From: Hellea sp. | Lineage (GTDB): Bacteria; Pseudomonadota; Alphaproteobacteria; Caulobacterales; Maricaulaceae | Assembly (NCBI GenBank): GCA_014238285.1 | Contig: JABABK010000025.1 | Span: 1-38,329, forward strand | Reading direction: 5' to 3' | Length of the DNA: 38,329 bases | Part shown: positions 1-7,906 of the stretch, piece after piece | Layout: each line of letters begins with the position of its first letter | Numbering within the stretch: the first letter of the stretch is position 1 | Notes under the pieces: model-generated | The model's database searches: none | Told to the model about the DNA's origin: nothing | Seen by the model: the letters and a program-made list of their open reading frames with translations, nothing else | Program-made: the position numbers and the translations under genes

Positions 1-336
1 AATTGGGTCCATGATTACTCCGTCAACGATGGTGATCACGTTGTAAACGGTGTCCGATATTACTCTTGGAGCGGGATTTATAACCCTGCCACCCAGTCCA
101 ACATATTCGATATCTCTGATTATGTTCTTGGTCTGACACACGCCACACATTCGCAAAGCAATGATGGCCTGGTTGCCCGCTGTAGCTCACACATGGGTCA
201 AGTCATCCGCGATGATTACATCATGACACATGCAGATGAAGTTAACTGGCTCTTTGGTCTGCGCGGGATAGGCGCGACTAACCCAGTACCACTTTATGTT
301 CAGCACGTTAAACGGCTTAAGAACAACGGCCTTTAA
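1..336 (+). CDS. Secreted lipase, C-terminal part (copy 1 of tandem array)
   Basis: The open frame enters from the left edge and ends in TAA, giving the last 111 residues of a lipase almost the same as the two complete copies downstream. It keeps the NDG aspartate of the catalytic triad, the second disulfide cysteine (ARCSSH), the catalytic histidine region (MTHADEVNW) and the family ending with a QHVKRLKN motif. By family knowledge this is a family I.1/I.2 triacylglycerol lipase that folds in the periplasm with help from a Lif foldase and is then secreted. Its sequence differs from copies 2 and 3 at scattered positions (for example NIFDISDYVLG where copy 2 has NVLDVADGLLA), so it is a diverged paralogue, not an exact duplicate. 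Start, signal peptide and nucleophile lie outside the window. Confidence 0.93.
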   Translation, partial: NWVHDYSVNDGDHVVNGVRYYSWSGIYNPATQSNIFDISDYVLGLTHATHSQSNDGLVARCSSHMGQVIRDDYIMTHADEVNWLFGLRGIGATNPVPLYVQHVKRLKNNGL

Positions 337-366
337 GTCATTAATCCGTTTATGTTCGCAATCTTG

Positions 367-392
367 ATGGAGCCTCACTGGCTCCATTTTTT
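367..392 (+). terminator. Rho-independent terminator after lipase copy 1
   Basis: Perfect 8-bp stem ATGGAGCC/GGCTCCAT with a 5-nt loop, followed by a run of six T. It lies 30 bp after the lipase stop codon, so copy 1 is transcribed as its own unit. Confidence 0.9.
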
Positions 393-439
393 ATCAGCTT
401 CGCGTCAGGAACGCAAAGCTAAAAACTATTACGCCTAGA

Positions 440-499
440 ATTAGAATTGATTACCTAATTTTTATTTCCTAGAGCGAGATCAAATTCACAAAAGGGGAA
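440..499 (+). promoter_or_regulatory. Conserved lipase leader (copy 2), with inverted-repeat element and SD
   Basis: This block is repeated at the same distance (66 bp) before the start codon of copy 3. The best conserved part is ATTAG-N10-CTAAT (440-459), an inverted repeat, followed by a T-rich stretch and CCTAGAGCG. The block ends in the Shine-Dalgarno AAGGGGAA at 492-499. Conservation outside the coding region points to a shared promoter or operator. No regulator gene is adjacent and no convincing -35/-10 pair is conserved in both copies. Confidence 0.55.
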
Positions 500-505
500 A
501 ATACA

Positions 506-1513
506 ATGAATATTTTCAAACGTACACTCATGACAACACTGGCCGTAACAGGCTTGATGGCAGCACCTGCCCACGCCGATAATTCAGGCGACACAAAATA
601 CCCAGTTGTACTGGTTCACGGCATGGCTGGTTTTGACAGCACGCTTGGTTATGACTATTTTTACGGCGTTAAATCTGCTCTAGAATCTGTCGGAACTGAC
701 CAAATCTATACGCCTCAAGTTACCGGATGGGAAAACAATACGGTCCGCGGCGAACAGCTTTTGGCATATGTTGAAAACTTAGTCGCCATTACTGGCGCTG
801 ATAAGGTCAACATGATTGGCCATTCTCAAGGCGGCCCAACAGCGCGTTATGTTGCCTCTGTTCGTCCTGACCTTGTGGCCTCAGTCACATCAGTAGGGTC
901 TCCTCACTTTGGTTCAGAAACAGCTGATCTGGTCAATAGCGTTCCAGACGTTCTCCACGGCCCCGTTGCTGCTATCGTCAACGCTTTTGGTAATTTAATG
1001 GCTGTTGTCTCTGGTGATCCAGCCCAAGAATCTAACGCTCTTGGAACGCTTCAAGCTTTGAATTCAACAGATGCCGCTATCTTTAATGCGGCTCACCCAC
1101 AAGGCCTACGTCAAGGTTCTTGCCAGACAACACCATATTACAACGCTAATACCGGTTGGTGGGGATGGCTCTTCCCAAATTGGGTTTATGATTACTCTGT
1201 CAATGATGGTAACCGCGTTGAGAACGGCATTCGCTACTACTCTTGGAGCGGAACCTATAACGCCATTACTCAGTCAAACGTCCTAGATGTTGCTGATGGC
1301 CTGTTGGCTCTAACAAGTGTGACACACTCCGAAGCCAATGACGGTATGGTCGGACGTTGTAAGTCTCACATGGGCGACATTATCCGCGATGATTACATCA
1401 TGAACCACGCGGATGAAATCAACTGGGTATTTGGTCTACGCGGCATTGGCGCGACTGATCCACTACCTGTTTACAAACAACATGTCAGCCGTTTGAGAAA
1501 CGCCGGACTTTAG
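506..1513 (+). CDS. Secreted triacylglycerol lipase, family I.2-like (copy 2)
   Basis: This 335-residue alpha/beta-hydrolase has a Sec signal peptide (residues 1-24, ending AHA before DNSG). The oxyanion-side HGM motif is near residue 39 and the nucleophile elbow is GHSQGG with Ser107. Asp279 (NDG) and His301 (MNHADE) complete the triad with the same 22-residue Asp-His spacing as Pseudomonas LipA. Cys206 and Cys285 match the conserved disulfide of the family. The stretch between Cys206 and Asp279 is about 27 residues longer than in P. aeruginosa LipA and close to Burkholderia glumae lipase, which suggests subfamily I.2. Such enzymes hydrolyse long-chain acylglycerols outside the cell and need a Lif foldase, which is encoded after copy 3. 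A strong SD (AAGGGGAA) sets the ATG. The gene has its own leader and terminator. Confidence 0.95.
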   Translation: MNIFKRTLMTTLAVTGLMAAPAHADNSGDTKYPVVLVHGMAGFDSTLGYDYFYGVKSALESVGTDQIYTPQVTGWENNTVRGEQLLAYVENLVAITGADKVNMIGHSQGGPTARYVASVRPDLVASVTSVGSPHFGSETADLVNSVPDVLHGPVAAIVNAFGNLMAVVSGDPAQESNALGTLQALNSTDAAIFNAAHPQGLRQGSCQTTPYYNANTGWWGWLFPNWVYDYSVNDGNRVENGIRYYSWSGTYNAITQSNVLDVADGLLALTSVTHSEANDGMVGRCKSHMGDIIRDDYIMNHADEINWVFGLRGIGATDPLPVYKQHVSRLRNAGL

Positions 1514-1546
1514 TTTAAAATACGGATTTTAGTTTAATAATTATTT

Positions 1547-1569
1547 GGGGCCTTATCGGCCCCTTTTTT
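1547..1569 (+). terminator. Rho-independent terminator after lipase copy 2
   Basis: Stem GGGGCC/GGCCCC with loop TTATC, followed by six T. Almost the same hairpin follows copy 3, so the terminator was duplicated with the gene. Confidence 0.92.
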
Positions 1570-1616
1570 ATGTTTAATCGCGACATGAACATAAGACTGA
1601 AACCCAATACGCTATA

Positions 1617-1676
1617 ATTAGAATTGATCACCTAATTTTTATCACCTAGAGCGTGTTTAAATTTAAACAAGGGGAA
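1617..1676 (+). promoter_or_regulatory. Conserved lipase leader (copy 3), with inverted-repeat element and SD
   Basis: Second occurrence of the ATTAG-N10-CTAAT block (1617-1636) and the CCTAGAGCG tract, ending in SD AAGGGGAA at 1669-1676. A TATAAT sequence sits at 1613-1618. A 16-bp perfect palindrome TGTTTAAATTTAAACA (1654-1669) replaces the corresponding, non-palindromic stretch of the copy 2 leader. Confidence 0.55.
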
Positions 1677-1682
1677 AATACA

Positions 1683-2690
1683 ATGAATATTTTCAAACGC
1701 ACACTTATGACGACACTGGCCGTAACAGGCTTAATGGCAGCACCTGCCCACGCCGATAATTCCGGCGACACTAAATATCCAGTTGTTCTGGTTCACGGCA
1801 TGGCAGGCTTTGATAGCGCCCTTGGTTATGATTACTTTTACGGCGTTAAAGCGGCTCTAGAATCTATCGGTACCGACCAAATCTATACGCCGCAAGTTAC
1901 GGGCTGGGAAAACAACACAGCCCGCGGTGAACAGCTTTTGGCCTATGTTGAAAACTTAATCGCCATTACCGGCGCTGATAAAGTCAATATGATTGGCCAT
2001 TCTCAAGGCGGCCCAACAGCGCGTTATGTTGCCTCTGTTCGTCCTGACCTTGTCGCTTCTGTCACCTCAGTCGGATCGCCGCATTTCGGCTCTGAAACCG
2101 CTGATCTAGTTAATAGCGTCCCTGACGTTTTCGTCGGACCCGTCGCAGCTATCGTCAATGCTGTTGGAGATCTGATGGCCGTTATTACAGGTGACCCGGA
2201 ACAAGAATCTAACGCTCTTGGAACTTTGGAAGCCCTGAACTCAGCTGACGCAGCGATATTTAACGCAGCACATCCGCAAGGCCTGCGTGAAGGTTCATGT
2301 CAAGAAACGCCCGTTTATAATTCTAATACAGGCTGGTGGGGATGGCTCTTCCCGACTTGGGTTTATGATTATTCCGTCAATGATGGTGATCACATTGTAA
2401 ACGGCATAAGCTATTACTCTTGGAGTGGTACTTATAATCCAATCACGCAATCCAACGTCCTTGACATAGCTGATGGCGCTCTCGCTCTTGCCAGCGTGAC
2501 CCACTCGGAAGACAATGACGGCGTTGTCGGACGCTGTAAATCTCACATGGGCGACATCATTCGCGACGATTATGACATGAACCATATGGATGAAGTCAAC
2601 TGGACATTCGGCCTGCGCGGGATCGGGACGTCGGACCCTCTACCGGTTTATAAACAACATGTCGTTCGATTGAAAAACGCCGGACTTTAG
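1683..2690 (+). CDS. Secreted triacylglycerol lipase, family I.2-like (copy 3)
   Basis: 335 residues, same length and layout as copy 2: signal peptide 1-24, GHSQGG with Ser107, Asp279, His301, Cys206/Cys285. By eye the two proteins differ at about 38 positions, all after residue 45; the first 45 residues are identical. The changes include charge changes near the active-site half (for example Q203E, T208E, I298D, A302M), so substrate preference may differ. The start is the ATG preceded by AAGGGGAA; an in-frame GTG at 1653 lies upstream of that SD and is unlikely. The copy nearest the foldase gene, it is still separated from it by a terminator. Confidence 0.95.
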   Translation: MNIFKRTLMTTLAVTGLMAAPAHADNSGDTKYPVVLVHGMAGFDSALGYDYFYGVKAALESIGTDQIYTPQVTGWENNTARGEQLLAYVENLIAITGADKVNMIGHSQGGPTARYVASVRPDLVASVTSVGSPHFGSETADLVNSVPDVFVGPVAAIVNAVGDLMAVITGDPEQESNALGTLEALNSADAAIFNAAHPQGLREGSCQETPVYNSNTGWWGWLFPTWVYDYSVNDGDHIVNGISYYSWSGTYNPITQSNVLDIADGALALASVTHSEDNDGVVGRCKSHMGDIIRDDYDMNHMDEVNWTFGLRGIGTSDPLPVYKQHVVRLKNAGL

Positions 2691-2700
2691 TTTAAGAATA

Positions 2701-2727
2701 TGGGGCCTATATCGGCCCCATTTTTTT
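2701..2727 (+). terminator. Rho-independent terminator between lipase copy 3 and the foldase gene
   Basis: Stem TGGGGCC/GGCCCCA, loop TATATC, then seven T. The foldase start codon follows only 10 bp later, so foldase transcription depends on read-through or on a promoter inside the lipase gene. Confidence 0.9.
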
Positions 2728-2737
2728 GATTGTTTTT

Positions 2738-3817
2738 ATGACTCACAATTCTTCCAAAAGACTTGCTCTTCTCATTCCTGTTCTAATGCTTGGCGCGGCC
2801 GTTTTATGGTTTGGCAATAGAAAAGCCCCCGAACCGACAATAGTTGAAAAAGAACCCATAATCACCGCGCCAACGTCGCAAGCAAAGATCGACAATGAAA
2901 CGGTGGAATTCAAGTTAAACACCGAACCTTCAGAAGCGGAAAAAGAAATCGCAAGGCAGGAAAGCATCCTGTCCTCCCTGCCCGCTTCTTTACGCGATGT
3001 CCCCCCTCCTGATAGCTTGGATGTTGATGAGAATGGCGATCTGATTATCAATGCAAAAATTCGGCATATGTTTGATCATTATCTGACCGCCATCGGCGAA
3101 GAGGATATTGAAACTATCTTAGAGCGGATCAGACTTAATCTTGATAAACAACTTGACGAACCCGCGCTCAGTTCCGCTCTCAATATTTTGCAAGGCTATG
3201 TGGATTACCGTGGATCAATCGATCAAATTCTGCAAGCTTCCGGCGCCCATGCCGTAAATAATTTTGATCCTAAAAACATTGCTAGCCTTAAACAGCAAAT
3301 CCGTATTTCGCGTAGTCAATTCTTCTCAGAAGACGTCATTAAAAGCTTCTTTGAAAAAGAAGATCAATATGATGATTATATGCTGGCCAAGTCAACCATC
3401 GCCAATAACAACTCGCTCGACATAGAAGAGAAGATGATGGCTCTTAAAGCCATTCAAAAAAATACCCCCGCTTGGCTGGTTGAGCAAGAAACTAAAGCCA
3501 ATCGGATCGGTGATTACAAGCAGCAAGAACAAGCTCTTCGAGACTCTGGGGCCGAAGACTGGGAAATCAAAGACTTTCGCCGTAGAGAGCTCGGTGATCA
3601 AGCCGCAGCTAATCTGGAAAAACTCGACCTCCAACGCAAAGAGTGGAATAATCGTCTCACCGCCTATCAAGATGAGATTAAAGAGGCCATGGCGCAATAT
3701 GAGGACACAGCCTCAAACGAGGCTGTTGCTAGGCGCGATCAAATCCGCGCAAAGCACTTCAAGGATAATGAGCTTCGCCGGGTTAAGTCACTCGATCAGA
3801 TCGCTGCTGGAAACTAA
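2738..3817 (+). CDS. lifO: Lipase-specific foldase (Lif, lipase chaperone)
   Basis: 359 residues. A single N-terminal membrane anchor (about residues 9-26) is followed by a Pro/Glu-rich linker and a long, charged, all-helical domain. The hallmark Lif motif RxxFDxxLxA is present as RHMFDHYLTA (residues 109-118), near the start of the folding domain, as in Pseudomonas and Burkholderia Lif proteins. The family holds nascent lipase in the periplasm and drives it to its active fold without being secreted. Position directly after the lipases fits: one foldase probably serves all copies. The ATG at 2738 is preferred over a TTG at 2726 that lies in the terminator T-run. No Shine-Dalgarno is visible before either codon, which suggests weak translation. 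It ends 5 bp from the convergent next gene. Confidence 0.9.
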   Translation: MTHNSSKRLALLIPVLMLGAAVLWFGNRKAPEPTIVEKEPIITAPTSQAKIDNETVEFKLNTEPSEAEKEIARQESILSSLPASLRDVPPPDSLDVDENGDLIINAKIRHMFDHYLTAIGEEDIETILERIRLNLDKQLDEPALSSALNILQGYVDYRGSIDQILQASGAHAVNNFDPKNIASLKQQIRISRSQFFSEDVIKSFFEKEDQYDDYMLAKSTIANNNSLDIEEKMMALKAIQKNTPAWLVEQETKANRIGDYKQQEQALRDSGAEDWEIKDFRRRELGDQAAANLEKLDLQRKEWNNRLTAYQDEIKEAMAQYEDTASNEAVARRDQIRAKHFKDNELRRVKSLDQIAAGN

Positions 3818-3822
3818 GCTGA

Positions 3823-4980
3823 TTAATGTACGGCGTAGGCACGAATGCCTGCCCAGCGACCCCTAAACGGAATAAAAGTCTGAATATATCCCGCATAGAT
3901 TTTGCCGCGGTGCAAAGTCAGCCCCCACGCGCCTTGGCCATTTTTTAGCTCCCCATAGGTTTTAACATGTTTGGGGCTCCTTGGGTTTCGAACATCAAGA
4001 ACGATCACTTCACTGTCTCCGGCTGACATATAAAGACGTGCTTTTCGCTTATCCAAAGCCAATTGATTGACATGTCCCTGACTATTAAACCAGAAATTTG
4101 AGTTTTTCTCACAGCTCCAAGGATTCCACCACGCGACCTGCTTGATTTGATCAAGTCTGGAAATATCGACAACTTCCATCCCGCAATAATCAACGCCAAT
4201 ATAAGCATAACGTCCATCAACAATAATTTTGTTATAGGCCTGCTGTTTGCCATTCATAAGGCGGTTGATATAGCGCCCAACCTCTTTAGGGGCAGACTTA
4301 TTACTCACATCAAGCACCCGCAAACCGCCCGCATCATTGGCAACAAATAACAGATTTCCGGCCAAATCTAGTCCTCTGGCATTTGGATGAGATACGCTGT
4401 TGGGGTTAGGTTTTGGAAAATTGATATCCGGTAAATATGTTGAAAGATGGCGCGGCGCTTTCGGATGACTGATATCCAAAATATGTACGCCCGATTTCAT
4501 GGCGCCAATATAAGCATATCGCCCTTTGACCAAAAGATGACCAGCGCCAGACACGCCGCTTTGCGCTTTCCAAATGGACATAACGACAGGCTTTTTTGGA
4601 TCAACGACATTAACCACTGCCAGTCCAGCTTTACGGCCTTTTGAAAAATGATCTCCGAGCGCAACATAGAGATAATCACCGGACAGCTGCACTTTCATGG
4701 CATCCATTTGCCCCAGGCTATGTCTTGGGATCGTTGCAAGATGTTTTGGACCCCGATCCGGGTTATCTTTGAGGATCGAAACCCCGCCGCCCTTTTGCGC
4801 GGTATACAATATAGGTCTGGGCGCATCCTCCACCGCAATGGATAGAGGCATGAACCATCCTGTGGGACGTTCCCACAATAATTTATCGGAATTAGGCGGC
4901 GTGCTAGCGACTTGGGCGTAGGCCAAACCAAGTCCAAGCCAGCAGATCAAGATAGTCATTAAAGAACGAAATATACGCAT
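3823..4980 (-). CDS. Secreted LVIVD-repeat beta-propeller protein
   Basis: 385 residues with a signal peptide (about 1-22, ending AYA before QVA) and no other membrane segment. The mature part is a series of repeats of about 40 to 55 residues of the form YAYIG...GVHILDISHP.AP, LLFVA...LRVLDVSNKSAP, YAYIG...MEVVDIS and LYMSA...VIVLDVRNPRSP. This is the LVIVD pattern, which is known to form beta-propellers in secreted bacterial proteins of mostly unknown role. It is probably periplasmic or surface exposed and binds a partner or ligand; no catalytic motif is visible. It is convergent with the foldase gene (5 bp apart) and is not part of the lipase array. I cannot assign a function beyond the fold. 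Confidence 0.85.
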   Translation of the reverse strand: MRIFRSLMTILICWLGLGLAYAQVASTPPNSDKLLWERPTGWFMPLSIAVEDAPRPILYTAQKGGGVSILKDNPDRGPKHLATIPRHSLGQMDAMKVQLSGDYLYVALGDHFSKGRKAGLAVVNVVDPKKPVVMSIWKAQSGVSGAGHLLVKGRYAYIGAMKSGVHILDISHPKAPRHLSTYLPDINFPKPNPNSVSHPNARGLDLAGNLLFVANDAGGLRVLDVSNKSAPKEVGRYINRLMNGKQQAYNKIIVDGRYAYIGVDYCGMEVVDISRLDQIKQVAWWNPWSCEKNSNFWFNSQGHVNQLALDKRKARLYMSAGDSEVIVLDVRNPRSPKHVKTYGELKNGQGAWGLTLHRGKIYAGYIQTFIPFRGRWAGIRAYAVH

Positions 4981-5124
4981 AATATGCCCCTTTAGTTTCT
5001 TTCTATGATGCCGTCATAACCTCGTCGTTTTGAATTCTCTCTGAACCTGGCGTTCATTTTTCCGACAGACTCGTTAAGATCTGCTAACCTTACTCAAACT
5101 CGAGCGCTTCTCTATAAAGAAGGT

Positions 5125-6090
5125 CTAATACCAGAGCCCCGTGATAATATGCCATCGCGGGCGGCGCTGCACGCTATAGCCGCGCGGCGGATTGACCATG
5201 GGCTGCGGAATTCGAACGGGCGCGGGCATGTCATGACGACCTTCCATAGCCATAAGACGTTCAATACGTTCTGCTGTGGCAGGGTGCGTTCGCAGCATGG
5301 CGGGCTGAGGCGCTTTCTTGCCCGGCATTAGTTTTTGCATCCAGCCTTTGGAGGCTTTTTCAATTTTCGCAAGTGCAGATGCCAGCCCCGCCGGATCACC
5401 CGTAATTTGCGCCGCGCCAAAATCAGCTTCAAACTCACGGCTACGAGACAAAGCGAGTTGTAAGAGGACACTTCCGGCCGGTGCTAGAATGAGTACTAAC
5501 ACGCCGAGCATAGGAATGGGTGAACTTCCCCCCATAATAATGGCGCCCAGTGACAAAAGCAAAAGAAGCTGTCCTATTTGTCCCATAGAGTTGGTTAGTC
5601 GTGAAAATACATCAGCCAACCCCATCACCCAAACATCATTGTGTTTAATATGGGCAAGCTCATGGGCGAGCACGCCGCCGATTTCTCGGTTATTCATATG
5701 TTGTAAAAGACCATGGGTCACAGCGACAACCGTTTGCTCTCCTCTCCCTGTTGCAAAAGCATTCATCATTTTTGACGGCACATAAAACAGCATAGGATTA
5801 TGTTCCAAATCCGCACGGTCGACAAGATTATCAAATAAATCCTGGAGTTCCGGCAGATCATTTCGTCCCAATGGTTTGGCTTTATACATTTTCAAAATCA
5901 TTTTGGGAGATGCCCGGCTGACCGAATAAATCAAGAACAGTGAAATGCCTGCCGCTAATAAAACCCCCAAAGGCCCCCAAATAACTAAACCGGTCAAAGC
6001 CAATAAGGCAAACATACCTAATATGATAATTATCGACTGCCCATGGTTTGAGCGCACATGCTCACGCGATTGTACTAATGACTGGTCCAT
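5125..6090 (-). CDS. htpX: Membrane zinc metalloprotease HtpX (M48B)
   Basis: 321 residues. Two membrane segments lie near the N-terminus (about 18-35 and 38-57) and two hydrophobic stretches near 172-188 and 193-212. The zinc motif is HELAH at residues 143-147 and the third ligand is Glu221 in REFEAD, followed by the family RTHPATAERIERL segment near 267-279. HtpX degrades damaged membrane proteins in the inner membrane, in parallel with FtsH. The protein is somewhat longer than E. coli HtpX (293 residues) because of a proline/arginine-rich C-terminal tail. It is divergent from the next gene with about 108 bp between starts. No heat-shock promoter could be identified with confidence. Confidence 0.92.
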   Translation of the reverse strand: MDQSLVQSREHVRSNHGQSIIIILGMFALLALTGLVIWGPLGVLLAAGISLFLIYSVSRASPKMILKMYKAKPLGRNDLPELQDLFDNLVDRADLEHNPMLFYVPSKMMNAFATGRGEQTVVAVTHGLLQHMNNREIGGVLAHELAHIKHNDVWVMGLADVFSRLTNSMGQIGQLLLLLSLGAIIMGGSSPIPMLGVLVLILAPAGSVLLQLALSRSREFEADFGAAQITGDPAGLASALAKIEKASKGWMQKLMPGKKAPQPAMLRTHPATAERIERLMAMEGRHDMPAPVRIPQPMVNPPRGYSVQRRPRWHIITGLWY

Positions 6091-6198
6091 GGTTCAAAAT
6101 AGGTCGCGAATAGACTTATGGCAACGATTAAGGACAGATAAGTTTGACAGACCATTATTGTGACTGATAAATCAAACTGTCGTAATCAGGGGCCATGA

Positions 6199-7587
6199 GT
6201 GGCAAAATTTCAAAAAGAATTTCATGACCTTCCAAGCTGTACACGGTTAAAGTTCCCCATTAGCGAACTTAACTGGGATCGTGTGCTCGCAACACTTCCT
6301 CAAAAACCATCCAATGACGCCAAAGAGAAAATCCGTGAAAGATGGGTCCTTATTGGTGATGAAGGCAAAAGTTTTGACTGGCCAGAACTCATTACTTTAC
6401 TGGAGGATTTTCCTTGCGAATCCATGTTTCGGGTGCATTTGAGCAAAATGCCGGCAGGCAAGGCTCTACCTATCCACCGAGACGGCTATGGTGTTCAGGG
6501 CGACCGCAAACGCGGCTTCGCCATCTTTAATGACACGATCCGATTTCATATCCCTGTCGAAACACATGACAATGCCTTTATTTATTGCGGCGGGAGTTTT
6601 TATCACATGCAAGAAGGCGAAGCTTGGCTGATGAATAACTTCCATCCCCATTCAGCCGTCAATCTTAGTGAAAATAAAGATCGCTATCACATCATTTTTG
6701 ATGTCGTGCCAAACAAGCCTACTTTGGATCTCATTGCATCCGGTAATTCAAATTTGGGTCAAAAAAAACCAGTTATCAAAAAAACACTAAGCTGGCGGCA
6801 AGTGCCCGGAAAACCAGAAAATAAAGGGGTAGAAAACCGAGGCCCGGATTTTTTTTTACTCGGCGCCATGAAAAGCGGCACCAGTAGTCTGTTTGACTAC
6901 CTAACCCAGCACCCACAAATTCGCCCGCCCGTTAAAAAAGAGCTCCATTATTACGATCAGAGCCATTATCAGGGTTTCACTCTTGAGAAATATTTACGGC
7001 AATTTCCGGTTAAAGCGCTCGATGAAATCTCAGGTGAAGGCACGCCTTATTATTTGCGTCACCCACATGGTCCCCGCTGGATCAAGCGTGATTTTCCAAA
7101 TGCTAAATTCATTGTGCTTTTACGAAACCCGGTAGACCGAGCTTACTCCCATTATCAATACGGTGTCCAAAAAGGCAAAATCGACAAGCCTTTTAAAGAT
7201 ATATTAAAAACCGAAGATGCTATGGTGAAAAAGGATTGGGACAAGGCCGTGGCTGACCCAACTCATTGGGCTAGACAGGCTCAGGCTTTCTCATTTCTAT
7301 CGCGCGGCCGTTACGCACAACAGCTCAAACACTGGTTCAAACATTTCTCAAGAGATCAGTTCCATATATTGCTGACGGACGATTTGAAAAATAACGGCAT
7401 AGAAGAGATACAGAAAATCTACGAATTTTTAGACCTACCTCGATTTGATGATCTCGATATGACTGCAAAACTTAAAAAAGGTGCTTACGAGCCCATGGAC
7501 CCTAAACTTAGAAGCTGGGCGGAGAACTATTTCCGGCCCCGTAATAAGGCATTAGGTGAGCTTTTAGAGCGCGATATTCCTTGGTGA
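6199..7587 (+). CDS. Fusion of Asp/Asn beta-hydroxylase-like 2OG-Fe oxygenase and sulfotransferase
   Basis: 462 residues in two domains. Residues 1-175 resemble the aspartyl/asparaginyl beta-hydroxylase family: the iron triad is HRD (His93, Asp95) and His151 in FHPHSAVN, with RFH (115-117) and Arg162 as likely 2-oxoglutarate contacts. Residues 215-462 are a PAPS-dependent sulfotransferase: phosphosulfate loop GAMKSGTSS (222-230), KELHYYD, and the 3'-phosphate motif LLRNPVDRAYSHY with Arg309 and Ser317. The protein may hydroxylate and sulfate related targets; the acceptor is unknown. The start is GTG with SD AGGGG at 6188-6192; TGA at 6196-6198 directly precedes it, and the ATG at 6195 is out of frame. 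No PAPS synthesis genes are adjacent. It converges with the next small gene 1 bp away. Confidence 0.85.
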   Translation: MAKFQKEFHDLPSCTRLKFPISELNWDRVLATLPQKPSNDAKEKIRERWVLIGDEGKSFDWPELITLLEDFPCESMFRVHLSKMPAGKALPIHRDGYGVQGDRKRGFAIFNDTIRFHIPVETHDNAFIYCGGSFYHMQEGEAWLMNNFHPHSAVNLSENKDRYHIIFDVVPNKPTLDLIASGNSNLGQKKPVIKKTLSWRQVPGKPENKGVENRGPDFFLLGAMKSGTSSLFDYLTQHPQIRPPVKKELHYYDQSHYQGFTLEKYLRQFPVKALDEISGEGTPYYLRHPHGPRWIKRDFPNAKFIVLLRNPVDRAYSHYQYGVQKGKIDKPFKDILKTEDAMVKKDWDKAVADPTHWARQAQAFSFLSRGRYAQQLKHWFKHFSRDQFHILLTDDLKNNGIEEIQKIYEFLDLPRFDDLDMTAKLKKGAYEPMDPKLRSWAENYFRPRNKALGELLERDIPW

Positions 7588-7588
7588 T

Positions 7589-7900
7589 CTAAAGCTTCGT
7601 CTTTACGCATATTGGGCATTGATCCGGTAATTCAGAATATACCCTCTCGTATAAGTTTTTCGCGGACCCAACGTCACTACTAATCCAGCCCTTACGCCAA
7701 GCATGATCAATACGGTCTAGCCCGCCTTGAGGACCAACAGGCGTTGTAATCAGCTGCTGAGCGTGGGCGGTGCAAGGCATTATGCTGCCGCCTTCTATGC
7801 CATAAAGCGTGACTTTTTCACGAAAATCATGCCTGCCTTTTTCTAAAGTTTTTGGCCGTGATTTTGCCAATGATTTTGACTGTGGTACTTTCTTGTCCAT
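7589..7900 (-). CDS. Small conserved-looking protein of unknown function
   Basis: 103 residues, not recognised. The N-terminal 30 residues are rich in Lys/Arg/Ser; the rest contains MPCTAHAQQLITTPVG, a Trp-rich stretch (HAWRKGWIS) and a CPIC pair near the C-terminus that could bind metal if paired with the other cysteine (MPCTAH). It starts 6 bp after the aminotransferase stop and has AAGGG four bases before its ATG, overlapping that stop, so it is probably translated from the aminotransferase mRNA. It has no signal peptide or membrane segment. Reality is supported by operon spacing and SD; function unknown. Confidence 0.6.
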   Translation of the reverse strand: MDKKVPQSKSLAKSRPKTLEKGRHDFREKVTLYGIEGGSIMPCTAHAQQLITTPVGPQGGLDRIDHAWRKGWISSDVGSAKNLYERVYSELPDQCPICVKTKL

Positions 7901-7906
7901 AAACCC

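Noticed and set aside
1653-1682. Longer lipase copy 3 starting at GTG 1653
   Set aside because: The extension lies across the conserved leader and SD, and would put ten residues in front of a perfect signal peptide shared with copy 2.
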